DNA of 64,000 nt from contig VWZS01000191.1 in the NCBI GenBank assembly GCA_013397075.1, forward strand, positions 111,347-175,346, given 5' to 3'. Origin of the DNA: Rhabdornis inornatus (taxonomy: Eukaryota > Chordata > Aves > Passeriformes > Rhabdornithidae). Positions 1 through 11,240 of the stretch are shown in pieces. The notes beneath the pieces were generated by a model. That model was given only the letters and a program-made list of their open reading frames with translations. It was not told where the DNA came from and made no database searches. Made by a program: the position numbers and the translations under genes. Every line of letters begins with the position of its first letter. The stretch's first letter is position 1.

Positions 1-481
1 TGGATTAGGGACCTGTGAGTTGAGCGACTGAGCCTGCGGTCACTGCAGAAAAAATCAGCTCAGTGCTCAGTGCCAGTCAGTGCCTGGGACTCCTTGAAAC
101 TGAGCTGGCATAAAAACAGGCAGATCATGTTAAACAGCTTCAGAGCAGACAGACAAAGGGTGAAAGCAAAGCTGCACTTAACCCAGATAATCTGATATGT
201 ACAAATGCAGAGCCTGAACAGATCAAACCCAGAGTGGCAGCTGGGATGAGTCACCAGTGTGGAGTCAAGGGGAAGATTCACCACCTTCTCCTCCATTATC
301 AAAGAGCCTGTGGATCTACACTGCTAAAGAAGAGAGTCTGGAATGAGTTCCTGTTCTCCAGATTACCTTGTCTCTGCTCGTGGTGCCTTTGGGGCAGGTA
401 ATGTGTCTGTTCCTTGCATCCTGTCAGTGATTACAGTGGGCCACCGGCTCCTGGTGGATGGAGCCAGGGGCCGAGTGTGGT

Positions 482-710
482 AATCACAGAATCATGGAAT
501 ATTTTGGGTGGGAAGGGACCTCAAAGCCCATTCAATCCCACCCCCTGCTATTAGCAGGGACACCTTCCAGTATTCCAGGTTGCTCCAAGCCCTGTCCAAC
601 CAGGGATGGGGCAGCCACAGATTCTCTGGACAACCTGTGCCAGGGCCTCACCACCCTCACAGGGGAGAACTTCCTCCCAGTATCTCATCTAAACCTACCA
701 GAAGCCAAGC
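482..710 (-). mobile_element. CR1 fragment (3' end)
   Basis: Reverse-oriented CR1 3' segment: AATCACAGAATCATGGAAT, then GGGAAGGGACCTCAAAG, then GGGATGGGGCAGCCACAG. Confidence 0.9.
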
Positions 711-1067
711 TCTCATCAGGTCAGATTTCCATGATTTCAGTTTTAACATCATGGAATCACAGAATCATTACGGTCACAACAGACCTGTAAGAGCATCAAG
801 ACCAACCACCAGCCCAGCACCACCACCATGTTTGCCAATAAACCATGTGCTTGAGTGTCACATCCCCTTGTGTTTTGAATTCTGTGGCACTTGAGGACAC
901 AAATTTGTTCAGTCCCATCTTGATCAGTGCGGAGACCCCTCGCAGTGGTCCTGTTCAGGCTGTTACCAAAACTGAGGGCTACAGCAGTACCCTAGCATGA
1001 CCTGTCTGGCACATGTGGGCTGTGTTGGTTCCTGGGGAGAACAGTGCAGCAGAGCTCTCCTTGCTGC

Positions 1068-1440
1068 TGCCCACCTGCTCAAGGTGTTCACTCCCTGCTG
1101 CTGCCCCCCTGCTCAGGCTGTTCAGTGCCTGCTCCTGCCCATCTGCTCAGGCTGTTCAGTCCCTGCTCCTGCCCACCTGCTCAGGCTGTTCAGTGCCTGC
1201 TGCTGCCCACCTGCTCAGGCTGTTCAGTCCCTGCTCCTGCCCACCTGCCCAGGCTGTTCAGTCCCTGCTCCTGCCCACCTGCTCAGGCTGTTCAGTCCCT
1301 GCTCCTGACCACCTGCCCAGGCTGTTCACTCCCTGCTGCTGCCCACCTGCTCAAGGTGTTCACTCCCTGCTCCTGCCCACCTGCTCAGGCTGTTCACTCC
1401 CTGCTCCTGCCCACCTGCTCAGGCTGTTCACTGCCATGCT
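1068..1440. repeat. 34-bp minisatellite, about 11 copies
   Basis: Tandem copies of a 34-base unit beginning CTGCTCAGGCTGTTCAGTCC and continuing with CTGCTCCTGCCCAC. Unit starts at 1109, 1143 and 1177 give the exact period. Some copies carry CTGCTGCTG or AAGGTG variants. Because 34 is not a multiple of three and the unit has no stops, three overlapping forward frames stay open; none looks like a gene. Confidence 0.92.
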
Positions 1441-3056
1441 GTGAACATGGCTCCGACTGCTGCAGTCCCAGCAGAAGCTGCTACCACAATCTGAAATTAG
1501 GCCTCACACTCATTCCACACGCTTTGTTATAATCCAGATATCATCAGTCTGGGACACGGATGTTCCTTGTTTGCAGGCTGTTGGCAGAAGGTGCCTAGTA
1601 AGACACTGGTGACAAACAGTAATTACCCAGATTACTGCACTAATCCAGTGTAACAATGCAAACACATTGTAATTCATGAAAACCAAACAAACACCACTTA
1701 CACATGTACATTGCATTTACAGTGAAAGAAGATTCTCTAAACTAATACTGTATTGGAAATAATACAAGAAAATAAACACAACCAACATTCAGAATAGAAA
1801 AGCAGCAAAGCTTTATCATTAATTCCCAAGTGGAAGGATGCAGGCCTTTTTGTTCCATTAGGAATAGCTTTAAAATCAGCAATTCGAGGTACTATTCACT
1901 CTGGAGTGCAAAATAAATTGGGTCAGGAGAAGTCAAACCTACTCTAATAAAATGTTGGTGATGCATTTGTGTATACAGCAGTAGTGAAACTGAAAGTAAA
2001 AGCATCCTGTTTGATATTCTGATTTGAAAGTTAGTTTTGAAAAGCTGGAACAGAAAAGGTCCACAAATAGCATTTAAGTGAAGGGGAAAAGAGAAAAAGA
2101 GAGGTTTAAAATGTGTTATATTTAATAGTGAGAAGATGAAGGGTGATAATTGTATTTACGTTACTGAGAAGTACTTCAGTCAAATACAAGTTATGATACT
2201 TAATGAAGTAGATTAAATTGGTGCGAGATAAGGGCTGAAACAACAGTGTAAGGGGTAATTCTGACCACAAACTCTGTGAAGGCCAATGTGTTTTCACTGG
2301 GATTTCCCTCATGCAATAACGACTCAGAATAACTCACATAGGTCCTTGCTGGCTGATAGAATCTAAAAGCCAAAGTTCACAAAGATTTTAAGTTCCTTTA
2401 CAGTTCATTCCAGACTCTTACTACAAGTCATCATCATTTAAGGATAAAAGGTTTGTAAAGCCACACACTGAAACCTTCTAGAAAAACTAATGAAACAGTA
2501 TAAACCTGACTTTCTGAGGATTTCACCAATTCATATTTCAGTATGATAGAGGGAAAAGCTCCAAACTGATATTGAAACTGGCTTTCCTTACAGGCAGGAT
2601 TGGGTCAGCTCGTTCTGAATCACAGCTTCAGACCGGGGCACTGCCAATCTAAATTTATATCTGAGCTATCAGATAGATGGTGTAGCTTCCTTGTATCCAG
2701 TGGGGTTCAGCTACAGTTCATCTTTTTGGTCTGATTTGTCCCCACGTACATAGTGACACCATTCCAAGATCTATGGGATGAGCATGGGATGGCTGGTGCT
2801 GATGCAGCCACCTCTGCAACAGCCACCTGAGTTCAGTCTGATAGATCCTGCCTTAAACAGCCATATCATATCCATGACACTACCAGCAACATCATCATTT
2901 TTGGGGCCTCAAAACTGATCCTTTGCAGTTTCCTGATGACAAAGAAGGTATTATATCAAAGATATAAACAAAGGCAATGCTACATTCCATTAGAGAGCAG
3001 AATTGTTCTGTCCACAGGAAGAGAAGCCAAGCAGCTGATGAATTGTTACCTCAATT
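1441..3056. other. No gene seen
   Basis: AT-rich intergenic sequence. No splice-bounded coding exon or repeat was recognised on either strand. Confidence 0.6.
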
Positions 3057-3368
3057 CTAGTGCCTGAAGGGGCTCCAAGAGGTCTGTACTTTAGACAAGG
3101 GCCTGGAGTGACAGGACAGAGGGGAATGGCTTCCCACTGCCAGGGGTGAGTTCAGTGGAGATGTTGGGAAGGAATCCTTCCCTGTGATGGTGCTGAGGCC
3201 CTGGCACAGGGTGCCCAGAGAAGCTGTGGCTGCCCCATTCCTGAAGTGTTCAGGTCCAGGTTGGATGGGGCTTAGAGCACCCTGGGAAAGTGGAACATGT
3301 CCATGGCAGGGAGGTGGAACTGGATGAGGTATAAGGTCCCTTCCAACCCAAACTGATCCATGCTTCAA
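3057..3368 (+). mobile_element. CR1 fragment (3' end)
   Basis: Contains CAAGGGCCTGGAGTGACAGG, CAGGTTGGATGGGGCTT and the 3' phrase AAGGTCCCTTCCAACCCAAA before the tail. Confidence 0.92.
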
Positions 3369-3371
3369 TGA

Positions 3372-3830
3372 TCACTGAGTCCAATTGCCTCCCCAGCACT
3401 CCCAAGACCACCACTAATCCATGTCCCCAAGTGCCACATTCACACCAATGTTAAATCTCCTCAGGGATGGGGACTCCACCACCTGGCAGCTGTGCCAGGG
3501 CTGGAGAACCCTTTCCTGGAGGAATCTTCCAAATATCCCACCTAAACCTCTTCTGGTATAGCTTGAGGCCGTGATCTCTCATGTTGTCATTTATTACCTG
3601 GGAGCAGAGCCTGGCCCCCACCTGGCTCTACCCTACTCTGTTATGGAGTTGTAGAGAGCAAGAAGGTCCCCCCTCAACCCCTTCTTCTCCAGACTGAGCC
3701 CCTCCAGCTGCTCCTGGTGCTCCAGACTCTTCCCCAGCTCTATTCCCTTCTTTGGAGACGCTCCAGCCCCTCAGTGTCCTTCTGGCGAGAAGCCCAGGCC
3801 TGCCCCCAGGCTGGAGGTAGCCCAGCAATG
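3372..3830 (-). mobile_element. CR1 fragment of another subfamily
   Basis: ACTGAGTCCAATTGC, CCACTAATCCATGTCCCCAA, GGGACTCCACCACC and CTGAGCCCCTCCAGCTGCTC are reverse-oriented CR1 phrases. It abuts the preceding plus-strand CR1 and runs to the edge of the GC-rich island. Confidence 0.85.
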
Positions 3831-3899
3831 CCGGCACAGGGTGCTCGCCCCTCCCTCACACTGCGAGCCCTCAGCCCCCAAGCCCGAGCCCCATGCCCC

Positions 3900-4015
3900 A
3901 AGACCCCGGCCCCGGGCCCTCAGCCCCCAGCCCCGGGGGCCCGAGGACCCCAGCCCCCAGCCCCGGGCCCTCAGCCCCGGGCCCTCAGCCCCGGGCCCTC
4001 AGCCCCGGGCCGCTC
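3900..4015. repeat. GC-rich minisatellite (about 14-bp unit)
   Basis: Imperfect tandem copies of CCCCGGGCCCTCAG, clearest at 3955-4010, inside the GC-rich island. All three forward frames stay open through it, which explains the proline-rich reading frames there. Confidence 0.75.
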
Positions 4016-4036
4016 CGCCCGGCCCGCCCCACCCCC

Positions 4037-4047
4037 GCTGAGTCAGC
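4037..4047. promoter_or_regulatory. AP-1/MAF-type site in the GC-rich island
   Basis: The perfect palindrome GCTGAGTCAGC contains the AP-1 heptamer TGAGTCA and matches the core of a MAF recognition element. It is the only such site seen in the island. AP-1 and MAF sites are common in epithelial genes, which would suit FAM83H, but function is inferred. Confidence 0.35.
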
Positions 4048-4752
4048 GCCGGCCCGGCCCTCCCGGCGGCGGCGGCTGCCGGGCGGGACGAGCTGGGACA
4101 TGAAAGGTGCAACAAGCGCTGCCACGCCCGGGGCTGCGGGGAATCTCGCTTAACCCTTCCCTGCCCGCGGGGCCCCGGCTCCGGAGCGGGGACGGCGATG
4201 GGGGTAGACAGGAGGCCACGGCTGTCGGGCTCAGAGCCCCTCCACAGCACCTCCAGGGACAGAGGCGGCACAGTCCCCATCCCGCTGCCCCCAAACCCTC
4301 CTGGTACCACTACCCTGGAGCTGCTACTCGTCTGTCCCCAACAGACCCACAGCACGAGAAATGCCCGTGGAGCCCAAATCCCCCTTCCCGGGAGCCGCAG
4401 GGCTACCCCGGAGCTGGGGCCAGCGCCCAGGGGCCGTGCCCGGGGCTGGGGGCCAAGGGCTGTGCTGGCCGTCCGTGCCAAGGCCCGGCACAGCACAGGG
4501 GCTGCGGCCCTGCCCTGCCCCGCTCCCGGTCCCGAGCTGGTCTGACAGGCTCGGGGCAGACGGGAAGGGAGAGGCCTCCGGCGGCTCAGGAATGCGCAGC
4601 CCTTATCTCTGGCTCCCTGCACGCCTGGGGAGGGAACAGCTCTCCAGAGTTTGCCTTTCTCTCGCTCTTACTCACCCCCGCTCTGCCCTGGGTGGAGCCT
4701 CGTTCGCCTGGCTCCCAGGTGAATCAGGTTGCAGGCACGTCCGAGTGAGCAG

Positions 4753-4930
4753 CGAGTGACCCACCACCTGCCCCAGCTCACCTGGGAAGGTAGAGAAGGG
4801 TGGAGACTTCGTGGGTACCTGCATGGCCGCCTGAGCCAGAGAGTGACCCACTACCTACCCGCCACCTGCCCGGCCTCCCTGGTAAGGTAGGAGAAGGGCA
4901 GATACCTCCTGAGGTACCTGTGTGGCTGCG
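4753..4930. repeat. Two-copy tandem duplication (about 88 bp)
   Basis: GAGTGACCCACCACCTGCCC at about 4753 recurs, diverged, as GAGTGACCCACTACCTACCC at about 4841, followed in both copies by matching GGTA(C)CTG and GGC(C/T)GC blocks. Non-coding. Confidence 0.6.
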
Positions 4931-5132
4931 TGAGGTGGAGGGCAAGGGCTGGGGAGGGCTTATCCTGATGCTCTGCACAGGGCTGAGCACCCGGCATCCT
5001 GGACAGGGAATTCCACAGTCAGGAATCCATGGGCAGGGACGGCTGCTTCTCTGCAGTGGCAGGAGTTCCCAGTCACGCCATGATGGCGAGAAGGGAGAGA
5101 CACAGGAGGAGACAAGAGAGGCAAGGGAGGTG

Positions 5133-5285
5133 AGAGGATGTCCCAGTGCTGGCAGCAGGGACTGGGGATGGTGAAGGAATGGACCCAGAATGTCCCAGTG
5201 CAGGCAGCAGGGGTTAGAGATGGTGAGGGAAGGGACCTGGAATGTCCTAGCTGTGTCAGGGATGTCAAGGGAAGGGACCCTTCTG
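5133..5285. repeat. 52-bp tandem repeat, about 3 copies
   Basis: The phrase TGTCCCAGTG and its diverged form TGTCCTAGCT recur at 52-base spacing (cores at 5141, 5193 and 5245), each followed by a GGGA(T)GGTGA(A/G)GGAA block. Non-coding. Confidence 0.65.
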
Positions 5286-6302
5286 TCCTCAGATCAAAAC
5301 TTCTTATCAAATACTTCACAGAGTTGTGTCCCTTCCCTTTGAGAAATCCGTAAGGAGCAGATATTCCCAAACTCAGCCTCATTCTTTGGGAAGAGTCTTG
5401 AAGCCAGTTGAGCTTCCCATAACAGAGCCCAAGCTGGCCTCCTCTTTGGAGCAGGAATGCTGTAGGGATGTATGGTCAGGAGACTGGGACAGAGGGGATG
5501 TGCTGGGGGGGCCGAGGCCTGCGGTGGGCAAGGAGCTGGGAAGCAGCTCCTGAGGCCCCTGCATTCCACACACATGGATTGGGTGTGCAGCCGAGTGCTG
5601 CCACGAGCCCTGGCACAGCCGTGCACGTACAGGCAGGAGCATGGACAGATGCGTGTGGACAGGCGTGCACAGGCACACGGGCTGGCACTTGCTGAGGTTT
5701 CCATAGGTGTGAGCCTGACAGCCCTCAGGATGGAGAGGAGAGGGAGAGGAGAAGGATGGTTCGGTGTTGCTCACTCTAAATTGGCCAAGGTCAATGGGGG
5801 TCAATTATGGATCTTGCCTGGCCTGAGGATTGGCTTCTCCTAGAACAGTTAGAAAGAGAAGAGGCACCTGTGAAGGAGCAGAAGTGTACTGATCACATCC
5901 TTCTACTGCTGAAAACATCTAATGTGTGGAAGCTGCAATAAGCTCAGCTGCACAACAGGCCAAAAATAGGTCAGTAACAGCAAACTACCCCAAACCAGAG
6001 CTGTGACAGCAGTGTTAAACACCAGTTCCCAGTTCCCTTTGCATGTGTTGTCCCTGGATCAGGAGGCAGGAAAGCACAGTGTGTCCCCACCCCGTTAGAT
6101 GGACACATGGGAGCTGCATTTTAGGGAAAGAAAGTTGTTTTCATTTTGGTCTCGCTCCCATTTACCAGAGGGACTTTATAGTTGCATTTGAGGGGTAAAA
6201 AGAGAGTTGGATTTGCTGTGACCTGGCAAAAGGAGTATTCTGAGGGGGAAAAAAAAGTCTTGCTCTTTGTATGGTATAGGGGAAATTGTATGCCAAAAGA
6301 AA
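5286..6302. other. No gene seen
   Basis: Mixed-composition sequence, probably intergenic or in the unlocated first intron of FAM83H. Frames at 5290-5850 overlap on both strands without family resemblance. Confidence 0.5.
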
Positions 6303-6463
6303 AAGTTGTTCCCCCATCCCTGGAAGGTTCAAGGCCAGGCTGGATGGGGCTGGGAGCAACCTGGTCTATCGGAAGGTGTCCCTGCCCATGGCAGGGGGTG
6401 AAACAAGATGGGTTTGAAGATCCTTTCCAACTCCAACCAATCTCTGATTCTGAGATTCTATAA
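6303..6463 (+). mobile_element. CR1 fragment (3' end)
   Basis: CCAGGCTGGATGGGGCT, GAAGGTGTCCCTGCCCATGG and a TGATTCTGAGATTCT tail. Confidence 0.88.
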
Positions 6464-6892
6464 ACGTGGAAATGTCTGTATGCTTGTGTCAGAGCAGGGT
6501 CATGGCTCGGGACAGATTCACCCATGTTCTAGACATAATTTTTCTGGCAACCACAACTTTCCAGGCAATGGAAATTCACCTCCAAACCCTGCAGGATTGG
6601 AATTCTTTGCATTTTACATGGGACATGTCTGGACTTCTTATCAGGCCCCATATGCAAGATTTTTATAGTCTTAGTGAGGAAGAGGAGATCGATGAGTGCA
6701 TTTCTAAAATCAGTGTGTGTGTGGGAAGTAAAAGTCAAGGGCAGCACATGGTTCTCCTTCTCCAAATTAGACCTTACACTCTTTGTCCCTTTTTTAAAGT
6801 TCTCTGTTTCAGGCGTCCTTACTTGCTACCTTTTGAATAAAAGCCCAGGGAAAGGGATTGGCTGAAGGACAGTGAATGTGGCATGAGCATTG

Positions 6893-7012
6893 CTGGCATA
6901 GATGTGGTGCTTGGGGACGTGGGTTAGTGGTGGCCTTGGCAGTGCTGAGAGGGCTGTTGGAGTCGAGGGTCTCAGGGGGCTTTTCCAGCCCAAAGGATTC
7001 ATGATTATTCAG
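6893..7012 (+). mobile_element. CR1 fragment of another subfamily
   Basis: GTGGTGGCCTTGGCAGTGCT and CTCAGGGGGCTTTTCCAGCC match the CR1 subfamily 3' end also seen at 35605-35845. Confidence 0.75.
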
Positions 7013-10000
7013 ATAATCTGCTAAGATTATTTCATTTCCAGCTGCTGTAAACATCAGGTTTTGTGCTAGTGACCCCCCACAGCTCAGATTTCCCTGTACA
7101 CTCTGTGCCCTTGCTGCATGGGACAGTTAAGGTTCACATGCTGCCACTGTGGAACACGTTGACAGGTGTCTCAGTAACCACAAAGAAAATTACAACATGT
7201 AATGCTTCTGCCACTTTTCCCTTCCTCTGGCCTGCAGAAAGATCTCCTGGATATTCTGAATGTTTGGCCACTTTCCTGATTCTCCAGCAAAGAATGTTCT
7301 GTGGGATCCCTTGCCCTAGGAAGCAGAGATGAGTGAGATTGCAGTGGGTGTTGGAGGTGCAGACCAGGCTCCCAGTTCCACTCTGCCACATGCCTGTAGC
7401 ATTCAGGGCGTTCACTGCTCACCAGAGACACACTAAGAGTTCTTGGAGACATTTAGCAGGGTCAGCTGCCATAGGTATGAACATGGGAAGTGCAGCTGTG
7501 ATCTCTGGAAGCTCAGAGAAAAAGTGATTACTTGAAGCAATTTCTCATCTGATGGCCGAAACTTCTGAAGTGAAACTCCCAGCAGCAGGCAGAGGTACTG
7601 TCTTTTTTTAAATGATGACTGAGATCCACATAAGACCATCCAGTGTGAAGAACGGGGTGGCATTCTGTCAGATGATTAACATGGAGTGATCAGCTGTTCA
7701 GATGACCACAGGAGAAGGTCTGGGAGCATTATGTGGCATTTTAACAGGAATAACAAATTCTGACCAGAAATTTTGACAGTAGCCCAGGCTTTGAGCCTAC
7801 TGCCTGAAGAGGACATTGAGAAGGAGAACATGGTGACACTCAGCAGGAAATGCGGAGAGAATAATGGAAAGAGTAAAAATAAGAATTAGGGCTTGTCAGA
7901 GGCAGTTGTAGCTAAAAAAGTGTCTAGTCCAGGTTATTGCCCATATTTCACTGTCCTGTTCTGAGGAATGTGCCTGAGCCCTGCTTGGTGAGAAGAGCAG
8001 TCCATGGGAAGGTGTCCAGCATCCATTATCATGCAGCCATGGAATGGTTTGGATTGGAAAGGACCTTCAACCCCCTGCCATGGACACCTTACACTGTCCC
8101 AGGCTGCTCCAAGCCCCGTCCAGTGTGGCCTTGGACACCTCCAGGGATCCAGGGGCAGCCACAGCTGCTCTGGGCAGCTTCCTGTTCGCCCCAGCTCGTG
8201 TACGGTTCCATGGCCACGTGTTCTGGCCAAAGGAGGAAATTCTGGGCTACGCTTCAAAACTGCAAATGCTGCACCCCTGTGAGACCGGCAAGATCCTTTC
8301 CAGGAGAAGTCCAGCCCTTAGGACAGAAAATGAGCACACGCAGAAGCAACTTCTGGAGAGGATGAGCACGTCCTGCTGTTCATGCAGGTTCTTCCTCTGC
8401 AGGAAGATCAGAAGGCACTGACTTGTCCTTCCATCACACAGTGCAGAATTAAAAACCCCACACCTTAAACCATATTCGAAGAGACAGGTGCCTTCCCAGA
8501 TCATTTACCAAATACAACATTTTCTTGAGAGCAAGCTAACACTTTCCATGTCTCGTTGTCACCATGTCTGTTCCAGTCATTTTCCCTCAGGCATTGCTGT
8601 CCTCTCCTAAACCCAACCCTCCCAGAACATCAGAAGTCTGTTTGCATAGGATGTTTCCTACTTTTTTTTTTTTTTAGGCCAAATATTTTCTTTTAAATAA
8701 TTGATTTGTAAACTTTGTGTATTGAGACATTTTGGAAATACGAATTTTTTTCACAGCCCACCCTAGGAAATGTCAGTGATGCCATTGAATGTGGTGTACA
8801 GGCCAGGTGAGACCCATCCCAGGGATCAAAAGTGCCTTGATTCATTTCTTGTCCGTGGTTTGGAAGTCCTTCAAGTGTTGATAGCACAGAGGGGTTTGTG
8901 GCTGGCTGTGCAGAGTGTGAGCTAAAGAATGATATGTCTGTGCTGCCTTTCTTTTCTTGGTGGGATCCAGGGCAGTGAAAAGAGGAGGTGGTTAAGCCCA
9001 GGAACTTGTGTCTGTACTTGTACATAAGGGGTCTGGGAACACATCAGCTCTTCGCAGCCCTTTCCAGACTCTGGGATCCAGCCCTGCTTCCTCCCAGGCA
9101 GTTCCTTCCTGGGTGCTGCAGGCCCTGGGCAGCCTCAGCTCCTGGGAGTGTCCCAAAGCAGCGGAGCAGGTCCAGCCAGGGAAGGGATCACCTGAGCGAG
9201 GCAGCCTGGGAACTGGCTGTGCAGGCAGAACACGTCACAACAAGCTCTGGAGTCAGCAGCGGGGAGGCAGATGGAGCCAGCCCCAGGTGCTGAGGCATCA
9301 GCAGGGCTGGCACCAGGTACAGCAGATGAGAGAGAAAGGGAGCACTGAGCCGGTTCCCTTTTGCTTAGACTGGGCAAACACGGTCCAGCGCTCTTGATTC
9401 ACAGCCGGCACAAAGGCTCTGCAGAAAGGCAGGTCCTTTTATTTATTTATTTTAATCTGTAGGGCTTTGTGGTGATCACTGCATGTCTGAATCTGTGATT
9501 TCCTGCTGCTCTGTTAGGAAAAAAACAGTAAAAGTCTATTGAAATGGAACATAATGTGGACAGGCACCAAATGCTGCCCAAGTCAACAGGTTTGTGCTTT
9601 TCCCAGTTTCTGCTCCTATAATGAATCCAGAGGTAAAGGGACAGTTTTTACCTCCAGCTTCATCTGTCAGCCACTTTTCCTTATTTAAATATTCCATGTG
9701 GTTGAGTGTTTTTCTGTGTGGAGCAATCTGCAGGCTGTGATCACATGTGACTCTTTCCTTTATTAAGGGGTCTTGACAGCTTTTGGGAATCTCAAAACTG
9801 AATGCATGTGGCAGGTATCACAGCCAGTAAAGTCACTCCCATTTATACCAGTGGGAGCGGAGGCAGATCTCAGGCCAAGCTGAAGGGGAATTTCCCTTGG
9901 AGACTCCCTCCTCACCCCCACCTTGATCATCATAGCACAGCGATGGCTGAGACCTGCATGCTCCTTCCTTTCCACCTGTTCCTCTCCTTCGGTGGTTTTT

Positions 10001-10049
10001 TGGGCACGGAGGGGAGTGACTCCACTGGGACTCCCCGTGCACCGGTGCA
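7013..10049. other. No gene seen apart from one CR1
   Basis: Frames of 60-140 codons occur but none is recognised and none joins by splice sites to FAM83H. A T tract lies at 8662-8674. Confidence 0.5.
8036..8165 (-). mobile_element. CR1 fragment
   Basis: CCATGGAATGGTTTGGATTG followed by the usual reverse-oriented CR1 3' phrases. Confidence 0.88.
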
Positions 10050-10206
10050 GGAGGAGCAGCAGCAGCAGCAGGAGCAGCAGGAGGAACAGCAGCAGGAGCA
10101 GCAGGAGGAACAGCAGCAGGAGCAGCAGGAGGAACAGCAGGAGGAGAAGCAGCAGGAGCAGCAGAAGCAGCAGGAGCAGCAGGAGGAGCAGCAGCAGCAG
10201 CAGCCG
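10050..10206. repeat. CAG/GAG trinucleotide repeat
   Basis: About 155 bases of mixed CAG, GAG, GAA and AAG triplets with a longer-range period near 24 bases. It keeps five frames open (Gln/Glu, Ser/Arg, Leu, Ala/Pro) and produces the 182-codon frame at 9802-10350. No splice-linked or conserved sequence surrounds it, so a simple repeat is the better call. Confidence 0.88.
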
Positions 10207-10814
10207 CCAGCGTGGTGTCTTTGGCACAGGAACAGGAGAGGCAGAGGAGAACTGAATCCTGCTTCACTCAGCCCATTCTATCAGCCTCCATCTCCCACTT
10301 GTTACGTTTCCAACAAGCTGCTTGTGCTCTCCTTTATCCACTGCCCCTGAGCATGGGAGGAGTTGCTGCAAACAGCCAAAGCTGCCTTCTGCTCTCCTGC
10401 ACTTCCTCCTGCAAAACCCGGCCACCAGCCCAGATCAGTGTGCGAAGGAGAGTGCCAACAGTACTCATACCACCTTCTTTGTGTGGGGTTCTTGGGGCTT
10501 CCTGTGCAGGAGTTTGACTTGATGGCCCCTTTGTGTCCCTTCCAACTCGGGAGATGCTGTGTTTTTTTCCACACCATTCTGTGCACCTGTCTGTGCTCAT
10601 GCTTGTCCCAGCCATTGTACTAGGAGAAGGATTTCTTGGGGAGGAACTAAATTTTGCAGATCTGGTTCTAAAGGTTCTGATCATAAGTGGTGATACTTCT
10701 AAATTTATGGACATAATTTCAAGGAATGATCACGTAGGATAGCAGAGAAGCACATGAAGTGCCAAATAATGGTAACCAACTTCTAGAATGTGTGAAGAAG
10801 TGACACTGTGACAC

Positions 10815-11024
10815 ATAGGAGTGGGCTGGGAGGCTGGGACAGCTGGGGGTGTTCAGCCTGGAGTAGAGAAGACTCCAGGGACACCTCTGAGCCCCTTCCA
10901 GGGCGTGAAGGGGCTCCAGGAGATCTGGAGGGGGACTTTGGACAAGGGCCTGGAGTGACAGGACAAGAGGGAATGGCTTCCCACTGCCAAAGCGGGGGTT
11001 TAGACGGGATATTGGGAAGGAATC
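10815..11024 (+). mobile_element. CR1 fragment, 3' end lost
   Basis: GGGTGTTCAGCCTGGAGTAG and ACAAGGGCCTGGAGTGACAG run to GGGATATTGGGAAGGAAT. It is cut off by the oppositely oriented CR1 that starts at 11025. Confidence 0.9.
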
Positions 11025-11240
11025 ATGGAATGTTTTGGGTTGGAAGTACCTTAAATCTCATCCAGCCCCATACCCCTGCCATGGGCAGGGACACCTTCCA
11101 CTAGCCCAGGTTGCTCCAAGCCCCATCCAGCCTGGCTTTGAACTGCCAGGGACAGGGCAGCCACAGCTTCTCAGGGCAGCCTGTGCCAGAGCCTCACCAC
11201 CCTCACAGGGAAAAGCGTGTCCCCAATATCCAGCTCATCC
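11025..11240 (-). mobile_element. CR1 fragment inserted against the previous one
   Basis: CATGGAATGTTTTGGGTTGG starts exactly where the plus-strand CR1 stops, followed by CCATGGGCAGGGACACCTTC. Confidence 0.92.

Larger units (their letters stand above)
3840..4640 (+). promoter_or_regulatory. GC-rich island, candidate FAM83H promoter/first exon
   Basis: A strongly GC- and CpG-rich block in an otherwise ordinary intergenic stretch, 12 kb before the FAM83H start codon. It includes the repeated CCCCGGGCCCTCAG motif (about 3900-4015) and a palindromic GCTGAGTCAGC at 4037-4047. Mammalian FAM83H has an untranslated exon 1 several kb upstream, so this is the natural candidate, but no exon border could be fixed. 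Open reading frames here are by-products of the base composition. Confidence 0.4.

Noticed and set aside
997..1532. Three overlapping Cys/Leu/Pro-rich frames
   Set aside because: Produced by a stop-free 34-bp minisatellite shifting through all frames.
9802..10350. 182-codon Gln/Glu-rich reading frame
   Set aside because: Its length comes from the CAG/GAG repeat; several other frames are open across the same repeat and the ends show no family or splice support.
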